From positions 60,393,501 to 60,457,500 of the forward strand of contig NC_069368.1 of assembly GCF_021730395.1 (NCBI RefSeq): a DNA stretch of 64,000 nucleotides, given 5' to 3'. The DNA comes from Mercenaria mercenaria (lineage: Eukaryota > Mollusca > Bivalvia > Venerida > Veneridae). How positions within the stretch are numbered: position 1 is the first letter of the stretch; each line of letters starts with the position of its first letter. Below the pieces are notes generated by a model. The model was given only the letters and a program-made list of their open reading frames with translations, did not search any database and was not told where the DNA came from. Of this stretch, positions 56,261-64,000 are shown in pieces. The position numbers were made by a program, and so were the translations under genes.

Positions 56261-58391
56261 TCTAGAGGAACGGATCCTTATACCTAGACAAGCCTAATAG
56301 GGGTTTACTAGGGGTACAGACCTCCGTTTTTCAAGGGATTAAGGGTCATTTACATTTACCAGTCAAATTTTGTTGAAAATGAATTAAGAAATAAGACTTT
56401 ATCAGAATTCACCTTAAACTTGGATCTAAATGGTTTACAGATAACAAAGTTCACCCGATTAGGGCCGATTTCCTTACATTTTCTTTCGAAATGTAAATTA
56501 CAGAGCAACACCAAATAAATCATAAGGATTCGAACTGGCAGAAAATATATAAAAAGATCGATTAAAAAAAAATAATGTTAAAACTATTTTCAGTGATAAG
56601 TAACCCTTAGGGTATTTATGTTTTCCACACATTTGGTAGCCATTTCAAGAAACAAGAACCCTTTCACAAGGTCACAAACGGTTTCGTTAACTTAATGTTG
56701 GTTGATTGATTATTAAACAATCAGTTCCGTACTGATTATCATTATATCTTGTTAAAATAGGTGCATATTATAATGCCTAATATATTGTACCCACTGACAA
56801 CAAAGTTGAAGGGGGGTATACAGGTTTCAGGTTGTCTGTCCGTCTGTCTGTCTGTCCGTAGACACAATCTTGTGTGCACCATCTCTCCTCATCCCATTGA
56901 CACAATTTAATGAAACTTCACACAAGTGATCAGTAACAACAGTAGTTGTGCATGGGGCATGTAAGGTTTTTTCAGAAAAAAAAAATTGCATAGTTACGGG
57001 ACTTAATTTTTGTTACTTTACTATATATTTAGACACAAACTTGTGTGCACCATCTCTCCTCATCCCCTAGTCACAATTTAATGAAACTTCCCACAAGTGA
57101 TCAGTAACAACAGAAGTTGTGCATGGGGCATGTTAGGTTCTTCAGAAAAATTTTTTGCAGAGTAATGGGACTTTGTTTTACTATACTATATACATAGACA
57201 CCAACTTGTGCGCACCATCTCTTCTCATCTCCGTCACACAATGTTAATGAAACTTCACACAAGTGATCAGTAACAACAGTAGTTGTGCATGGGCCATGCA
57301 AGGTTCTTTCAAAAAAAAAAAAATTGCAGAGTTACAGGACTTTGTTTTTTGTTACTATACTATATACATAGACACAATCTTGTGCGCACCATCTCTCCTC
57401 ATCCCCTTGACACAGTTTAATGAAACTTCACACAAGTGATCAGTAACAACAGTATTTGTGCATGGGGCATGTTAGGTTCTTTCAGAAAAAAAATTTGCAG
57501 TGTTACGGGACTTTGTTTTACTATACTATATACATAGACACAAACTTGTGCGCACCATCTCTCCTCATCCTCCTGACACAATTTAATGAAACTTAACAGA
57601 AGTGATCAGTAACAACAGAAGTTGTGCATGGGGCATGTTAGGTTCTTTCAACAACAAAAATTGTAGAGTTATGGGACTTTGTTTCTTGTAAACATACTAT
57701 GTACATACAGTGTGCATATGCAATCTTGTGCGTGCCTAATCTTCCGAACCCTTGCATACAATTTAATGAAACTTCACACAAGTGATCAGTACCAACCCTA
57801 GTTGTGCATGGTGCATGTTACGTTCATTTAGATAAATATTCTGCATAGTTATGGGACTTTGTTTTTTGTAACTATACTGTATACATACAGTCCACATAAT
57901 TATGCAATCTTGTGTGCGTCAAATTGCAATGTACTGTGTCAGTGCTTTGGGAGGGGGGGCGTACATTCATCACCTTTAGTGATAGCTCTGTTTTTTTTCT
58001 GCTTAATTTCAAATAGAATTCATTTAATGGGTTAGATTCACTCATTAATCTGTTATCAACAGTTTATTTTACAACAAAGTAATCAGCACGGAACAGTGTA
58101 ATCATTTTGAGTTCCTCGGTTATTTAGGTTTTGAAAGAGAAGGTGAAAAGTCGGGTGAATGGTGGAATCTGTAAACCGTTTAGATTCAAGTTTTAAGTAA
58201 ACACTGGTTAAGTCTCATTTGTGATTTCATTTTCAACAAAATTTAAGATATAAATAACCCTAAATCTCTAGAAAATGGAGGTCTGTACCCCTCACTGGAA
58301 AACCCCTAACAGGCTTTTCTAAGGGTATGGATGCATACGTACCTCTAGAATCAGATTCTAGAGGTACGGATACGTACCCCCAAACACTTCC
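56230..58391. mobile_element. Foldback element, copy B, carrying a family D insertion
   Basis: Left arm (56230-56450: CCTAATAGGGGTTTACTAGG, GGTACAGACCTCCG ... TTGGATCTAAATGGTTTACA) and right arm (58170-58391, ending CAAACACTTCC) match the arms of copy A. The core matches copy A segment by segment (GATTCGAACTGGCAGAAAA, CACATTTGGTAGCC, CAATCAGTTCCGT, GGTGCATATTAT). It is interrupted at 56787-57990 by a tandem-repeat element. No coding. Confidence 0.7.
56787..57990 (+). repeat. Hairpin-ended tandem element, family D, long copy
   Basis: GTACCCACTGACAACAAAGT start, CTGTCCGTCTGTCTGTCTGT, six ~165-bp units (GACACAATCTTGTGTGCACC ...), ending CATCACCTTTAGTGATAGCT then CTG before a T run. Comparison with foldback copy A near 53410-53440 shows where the host sequence rejoins. 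Confidence 0.75.
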
Positions 58392-58799
58392 TTTGATATA
58401 TTATAGTTGTCATCACTCTAAGCAAAGAAACATAGAAAACATTTTATTTTCATAGCTCTGTTGCTCTAAGCCTTACCCGTTTCTGCATTTTATTGTTAGG
58501 AAAACAATGACATTAGAAAATAAAAAAGTCATGAATACTGATCAGACGCTGTAATAAATCAAATAGTAATATTCAAATACATGTAGAAACTTCAAATGGG
58601 ATGAATATAACTCAAGATTTTAAATAAGACACTTAAATTTTAAGGAAATATGTGAACAGGTGCAGGGTGATACCTGCCCTGACAGGACCGTTTTCAATAC
58701 GATGACACTAAATTGCAGAAACAAAACACAAAATGTCAGTGAGGCAATTTTATGCTTTACTCACTTTGACCCACACTAGAAACCTAAATTTCCGCATAC

Positions 58800-59745
58800 A
58801 CGTGTATCTCAGTCTCAAACACAGATTTTGACCTAGTGACCTACTTTCATTTTGAGTGGCAAGATGAACCTTGACATGAGTTGACCTTGATTTTGACCTA
58901 GTGACCTACTTTCACATTTCTGTAGCTACAGCTTTCAAATTTGGACCAAATGCATAGTTTTGTGCACTGAAAAAAACTTTGACATTGACCTAGTGACCTA
59001 CTTTCACATTTTTGGAGGTACAGGCTTCAAATTTGGACCACATGCATAGTTTCGTGTTCCGAAATAAAATTTGACCTTGATTTTGACCTAGTGACCTACT
59101 TTCACATTTCTCAAGCTACAGCCTTCAAATTTAGACCACTTGCATAGTTTTGTGTACCAAAATGAACTTTGACCTTAAGATTGACCTAGTGACCTACTTT
59201 CACATTTCTGTAGCTACAGGCTTCAAATTTAGACCACATGCATAGAATTGTGTACCGAAACAAACTTTGACCTTGACATTGACCTAGTGACCTACTTTCA
59301 CATTTTTGAAGGTACAGGCTTCAAATTTGGACCACATGCATAGATTTGTGTTCTGAAGTGAAATTTAACCTTGATTTTGACCTAGTGACCTACTTTCACA
59401 TTTCCCAAGCTACAGCCGTCAAATTTGGACCACTTGCATAGTTTTGTGTACGGAAATAAACTTTGACCTTAAGATTGACCTAGTGACCTACTTTCAAATT
59501 TCTCAAACTACAGCCTTCAAACTTGATGCACATGCATAGTTTTGTGTACAAAGAACTTTGTCCTTGAAATTGATCTAGTGACCTACTCCACATTTCTCAA
59601 GCTACAGCTTTTGAATTTGGACCACATGCACAGTGTTGTGTACGGAAATGAAAACTTGACCTTGAGCTAAGTCAGTAAGTCTTGAAATTTGGAACACTCA
59701 AAAATGGCACATTGGTGGGCACAAAGATCACTCTGTGATCTCTTG
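58800..59745 (+). repeat. Hairpin-ended tandem element, family E
   Basis: Eight units of ~98 bp, each with TGACCTAGTGACCTACTTTC and GCTACAGCCTTCAAATTTGG then ACCACATGCATAG. It ends with hairpin AGATCACTCTGTGATCT and CTTGT, the same kind of end as families A-C. The left boundary is not resolved. Confidence 0.65.
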
Positions 59746-60706
59746 TAATTATTGCACCTTTAACTTTGCATCTTCTCTTTTATCTTATTATCTTTTCACT
59801 AATGCACTTATTATATATAATAACTATTATATTTTAGACTAACACTGTTTTCATGACTAGCACATCCCAATCATAATGTTAGTTGATTCTTGGGGAGTAA
59901 CCTGTAGAAGAGTAGAAGTAATGTAAACATAAATTCATTATTAGCGATGTAAACATTACAAGTATAGTGTACATGTAGCAGAAAACATTCCCAATGGATT
60001 TCACTGGAGATTTCCTAACAGAAATATGCAGAATAAGTTTGTATGTGACAAGACAGTGACAGTCAAAATTTATCACGCTGTCCTGAAAAGTTCTATTATT
60101 TGGGCTAGAGGGGTGGCAACTATAAAATTTTATAAAAAGTGTCTAGCTATGTAGTAAATATAGATTTATACAGTATTTCCATAGTTAAAAATAACAAAGT
60201 TAATAAAGTTCTTTGATATTCAATTGAAACGTGCTGTACTCACAAATAATGACAGTGTACAGTAGTGTGACAAGGTTTATACCTCTTACTGTAATGTTTC
60301 AAGAATTATGCCCCTTTTCATCTTGGTTAAAGTATTTCAATTTTTAATTTCCTTTAATAACATTGATCTGCACCCAAAACATAAGAAGAAAATGAACTTT
60401 TTGATCATTCTTTTTTTACCTAAAAACTCATTTAGTAAAGTAGAGAGCAAGTGAATCGGACAGATCAACCTTTGAGCTTCTTAGCAAAATGATCAGTTAA
60501 ACTGTTTGACTTAATTTGGTGATATGATTGGAACAAGTCATTTTTCAAAAGTACCAAAGACTGAAAATTACTTATATAAGAAATCTAGGGAAAAACTTGT
60601 TATAGGCAATATACTCCTGACTGTAAACTTAATGAATGTCTTTGCTAGACAACATTTTTATTGCTAATATTAACCTTATGCAACATAAACTATAGATCAA
60701 AATATA
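59746..60706. other. No recognisable gene
   Basis: AT-rich sequence with one ATTATGCCCCTTTTCATCTT fragment near 60306 left from a HINE-like unit. Confidence 0.4.
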
Positions 60707-60984
60707 GGGGCCTCCTTGGCCGAGTGGTTAAGGTTGCTGACTACAAATCACTTGCCCCTCATCGATGTGGGTTCGAGCCTCACTCGGGGCGCTGAATTCT
60801 TCATGTGAGGAAGCCATCCAGCTGGCTTACGGAAGGTCGGTGGTTCTACCCAGGTGCCCGCTCGTGATGAAATAATGCATGGAGAGGCACCTGGGGTCTT
60901 CCTCCACCATTAAAGCTGGAAAGTTGCCATATGACCTATCATGTGTCTGTGGGACGTTTAAATAAAAAAAAATAAATAAAAAAA
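60707..60984 (+). repeat. tRNA-derived SINE, second family
   Basis: The head resembles a class II (Leu/Ser-type) tRNA: TTGGCCGAGTGGTTAAGG (A-box), then GTGGGTTCGAGCCTCACTC (B-box). The body continues GGGGCGCTGAATTCTTCATG ... CACCTGGGGTCTTCCTCCAC ... GCTGGAAAGTTGCCATATGA. The tail is AAATAAATAAA-type. A decayed relative of the body lies in MALT1 intron 2 at 62225-62335. Confidence 0.85.
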
Positions 60985-61230
60985 TTGGGAATCTGTTTGT
61001 GATAAAAATGTTTTAAGCCTTAGGGTATGCATGTGAAAAATACATTGAAATTTTTAAATAACTTTTCATGTGACATTTTCAGACTTGCCACATAAATAAT
61101 AAATCCTTATAATTCTCTGTCCACGATTTATTAACTGGCACATTATGTAATAAAAAACTCATTAAGCTAAGGCTACAAAAAGATTTGGTAGATCTAAATG
61201 TCGTTTTCATGAATCAGTTTTAAATTTCAG

Positions 61231-63762
61231 GGAATACAGTACTTGTTCAGCAGCAATGCCTCGAAATGGAGAGTTTGGTTTGACAACTAGAATAGATTTG
61301 AATGCCAGTATAAATGAGTTACCAGCCAAGATTTTCATAGAACTTCGTGATAAACTTGTTACTAACCCTGCAGACAAAGATTGGCGAGCCCTTGCACGTG
61401 CGGTGGAAGATAAGTATCCTATCAAGTAAGGTTGCTTGCATTTTCTGAAATTTGTAAAGCTCGAAGGGTTAAAGAAAAATTAATTTTATTTTGTAATACT
61501 TTCTGTAAATCTAATAAATGTTTTGGAAAAATCTGGAAAAACTGCTTGCAGTGAATTTATAAATATTAGTCTAATTTAAGAATTCACAAGAAAAGTTAAG
61601 TCCAAGTTTGACTTTAAAGTGTCTAAATAGTTTTAAACTTTTTTTTACTAAACATACAAAATCAAGAGAGAGTGTTAGCATATACCATATTCCCTTGTAT
61701 GAGTTTAGAAACATTTTAACCCTTAGCCTGCTGCAGGCGAATTTAACAGCCTTTGCAAACAGCTTGGAACCAGATCAGACGCCGATTAAATCGGCGTCTG
61801 ATCAGGTTCCAAGCTGTTTGCTACTCTGACAATATTTCTTCCAATTTTGGAGCAAACTGAATGAACTTTACAATTTTAGCAGACGACATTTCCAGCAGAC
61901 GACAATTTATCTAGCATGCTAAAGGTTAAAATTGTTTTAGATTATAGGGCTATTTTAAATGTCATAGAAAAGATGATGAATGATCAAGATTCATAATTTT
62001 TCAGTCCATGTATGATAGAGAGATGGGCCATCTCTGGGGACAGTGCATCATCAAAGTTGCTAACATGGTTGAGTTCACAGGCGATGACAATAAAAGAGTT
62101 AGCGAACTATTTAAACAAGATAGAGTTTGATACATACTCACTTGGGTTGTCACCTTATGGTTAGTGTTTTATTTATATCTTTTATGTCTTTGTCCATTCA
62201 GTCTGTAGATGTACCCAGATGTCCATTTTGTGCATGCAGTAATATCCAGCATGGAGAACCAAGGGTCTTTCTCCACCACTGACGGCTGGAAAAATGCATA
62301 TATGACCTAAACTATGATCAGTAGGAGAGAATTAAACTTCAAGGTGATATAATAAATAGACTTTTTTTGTTGCTGTAAAGCAAATTGTTGCTGTAAAGCA
62401 GATGTGTGCAAGTTGTTAAAGGAAATAATTTCTTTTACGAAATTTATGTTGGGTAATCAGGCATTTGGTTGAAGCCTGCTTGGTTAATGTAGAGTACAAG
62501 AATATGGTTGTAGAGGACAAGATGTATGTTCTCCATGACAATTTGAGAGGATACCATGTAACTGAAGTTTTCTGTCCTGGAGCTCTGATTAATGTGGAGA
62601 AATGAACATTTACATGTGAAAAATATTGTCAGTACAGATATAGAGTATAGGAACACTGCAGTTATAAAAGCTGAAAGTCAGTTCATAACAAGAAAAATGG
62701 CATAAAAACCAAAATCAGATCATATGTCTGGTTCTGGCCTGTCATGAAAGCATGTTTTGCTCTTTTTTACATCTATATGAAATTGTTATGCAATTATTTT
62801 TATTCACTTGTTTCTGAAAGAGGGGGTCGTATTATGTGAACACCTGTGGCAGCGGGTGGTTGGCATCCAAAAGCATGTCTGCTTTCTAAGTCAAACAGTT
62901 TTCATCCGATCTGGGCCAGGTTCAATAACCAGCCAAATCATCCCAGGCACTCTTCGATTATGGCCATTGAATTACTCGAAATCTGAGAATTTAGCCTTGT
63001 CGGCTCCCTAAATTGGACAGTTTTCATCCCATCTTCATCAAACCTGCTGATAATGTTTGTGGGCATAATGTCTCAGCCAAGTTTGATAACCAGCCAAATT
63101 GCCCATAGGCACTGCTGGATTATGGTCCTTAATTGAATTACTCGAAAAACTGCGAATTTAGCGTTGTCTGCTCTCTTAATCAAACAGTTTTAATCCGATT
63201 TTTACCAAACTTGGTGACAATATTTGTGGGCATAATATCTCGGCCAAGTTCGATAACCAGTCAAAATCGCCAAAGGCACTCTTGGATTATGGCCTTTGAA
63301 TTACTCAAAATCTGCTAATTTAGCCTTCTCCGCCCTGTAAGTCAAACAGTTTTTATCTGATCTTCACCAAACTTGGTGAAAATGTTTGTGGGTATAACAT
63401 CTCAGCTAAGTTTGATAATCACCCAAATTGCCCCAAGCACTGTTGGATTATGGCCCTTGAACTTCTCTAAATCTTTTTTTGATAATAAAATAATGTGTAA
63501 CTCAGTACTGAATATTTAGACAGGCATATTTTGTGACAATCTTGCACTCTTTCTTGCAATTATGTTTTCCAGTGGATATTCAGATTATTAAGAGCCCCCC
63601 TGAAGAGATAGATGTATATGAAGGGGATCCTCTCGTCATGGAAGTGGAAGCGACTGGCCAGCCTCACCCGAGATATCAGTGGTTCTGTTGCCAGAATGGA
63701 CAAGATGATTTCAAAAAACTAGTAGGAAGAACAGAGAAAATATTGCGTCTCAATGATGTTAC
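61231..63762 (+). CDS. MALT1: MALT1 paracaspase, N-terminal exons (partial gene)
   Basis: Three exons join in frame: 61231-61425 (ATG at 61256), 62005-62159 and 63573-63762; all introns are GT-AG. Exon 1 plus 2 give a death domain (LPAKIFIELRDKLV, DWRALARAVEDKY, then LLTWLSSQAMTIKELANYL). Exon 3 gives an Ig domain (IIKSPPEEIDVYEGDPLVME, ATGQPHPRYQWF) with the LSP-x-G lead-in seen in vertebrate MALT1 (LLSPPGIKI). MALT1 scaffolds and proteolyses in CARD-BCL10-MALT1 signalling to NF-kB; the second Ig, paracaspase and later exons lie beyond the window. The last donor is AC-GTATGT at 63762/63763. An acceptor (TTTTAAATTTCAG) at 61230 suggests a 5' non-coding exon upstream. The Ig here has Glu where vertebrate MALT1 has its first Cys (VMEVEATG), so the usual disulfide may be absent. 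Invertebrates can have several paracaspase paralogues, so orthology is not proved. Confidence 0.85.
61720..61925. repeat. TTAA-flanked MITE (piggyBac-like) in MALT1 intron 1
   Basis: TTAA at 61716-61719 and 61926-61929 bracket tips CCCTTAGCCTGCTG and AGCATGCTAAAGG (inverted). Inside is a nearly perfect palindrome at 61755-61821: GCAAACAGCTTGGAACC and 14 further bases pair with their complement across TTAAA, with one mismatch. TTAA duplication is typical of piggyBac-type elements. Confidence 0.7.
62225..62335 (+). repeat. Decayed SINE body (second family) in MALT1 intron 2
   Basis: AGCATGGAGAACCAAGGGTC, TTTCTCCACCACTGACGGCT and GGAAAAATGCATATATGACC follow the body of the SINE at 60707-60984 with many changes. 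Confidence 0.55.
62510..62665 (+). repeat. Decayed SINE body (first family) in MALT1 intron 2
   Basis: GATGTATGTTCTCCATGACA, ATTTGAGAGGATACCATGTA, CTCTGATTAATGTGGAGAAA and CAGTACAGATATAGAGTATA match the order of the SINE body at 39682-39850. Confidence 0.55.
62860..63475 (+). repeat. ~164-bp tandem repeat in MALT1 intron 2
   Basis: Four units with CAAACAGTTTTAATCCGATT, GTGGGCATAATATCTCGGCC, AAGTTCGATAACCAG, GGATTATGGCC and GAATTACTC; unit starts near 62892, 63016, 63180 and 63344 (the first is shortened). It has the ATTATGGCC phrase and the length of the HINE units but no recognisable ends. Confidence 0.7.
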
Positions 63763-64000
63763 GTATGTTGATTTTAATCATTAAAAACAATCATTTTCTT
63801 TTTTCAGACATCTACTATAGTCAACCTGGCTTTCAACTTTTCCCAAACGAGCTCCAGTTCTGAGACATAAGTACTGAGACAGATTTAGATTTCAGTACAC
63901 ACAATAGATCTATGTCGATAACAGAAAACGCTAAAAGTGTCCCAATTAAATGATTAATAGTTTTGCTAAATGTAAGTGCATTTGATTTTGAGTAACAACA

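Noticed and set aside
60707-60790. Leu/Ser-type tRNA gene
   Set aside because: Continues into a SINE body and A-rich tail, and the tRNA fold is imperfect.

Overview
The window looks like intron-rich, repeat-heavy nuclear DNA of a marine bivalve, possibly a venerid clam. That is inference from three things: an AT-rich base with split coding exons, tRNA-derived SINEs and hairpin-ended tandem-repeat transposons of the kind I associate with bivalve genomes, and a MALT1-type paracaspase gene. No bacterial operon, CRISPR array, rRNA or convincing functional tRNA gene is present.

Host genes. (1) 4830-5927 (-) encodes a C2H2 zinc-finger protein with eleven good fingers; a hAT-like element abuts its stop codon. 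(2) 61231-63762 (+) holds the first three visible coding exons of MALT1 (death domain, then the first Ig domain); the gene runs off the right edge. (3) About 20.0-28.5 kb (+) is a tandem array of roughly 200-bp units. Each unit has a ~99-nt exon-like open segment of about 33 codons between a polypyrimidine/AG acceptor and a GT donor. Several copies stay open in the same frame despite many substitutions, two have frame-preserving length changes, and others are decayed. I regard this as the most interesting region: a duplicated-exon array or its remains, of unknown function. (4) A weak candidate secreted-peptide exon lies at 28726-28913.

Mobile DNA, left to right. 0-2.7 kb: hairpin-ended tandem repeats on the minus strand. 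2.9 kb: SINE. 3.8-4.8 kb: a palindromic MITE and the hAT-like element. 6.8-7.6 kb: long inverted repeat. 10.3-14.1 kb: a LINE tail followed by a nearly full LINE (PHD finger, endonuclease, reverse transcriptase) carrying a few frame breaks. 14.1-15.3 kb: element with inverted GGTCCGGGTTGTCC repeats. 17.1-17.5 kb: a minisatellite that flips orientation at its centre. 20.4-39.5 kb: many hairpin-ended elements, some nested. 42.7 kb: MITE. 44.65-49.66 kb: a young Ty3/gypsy LTR element inserted in a 79-bp satellite that continues to 51.6 kb. 52.7-58.4 kb: foldback elements with ~210-bp inverted arms, one with a perfect 9-bp target duplication and carrying a broken LINE. 58.8-59.7 kb and 60.7 kb: another tandem element and a SINE.

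The exon-like array also acts as a natural control for transposition. Three hairpin-ended elements interrupt neighbouring units, and comparison with uninterrupted units shows insertion between T and T with no target duplication. That is the behaviour of Helentron-associated (HINE) elements. All assignments come from reading the sequence; no database search was possible.
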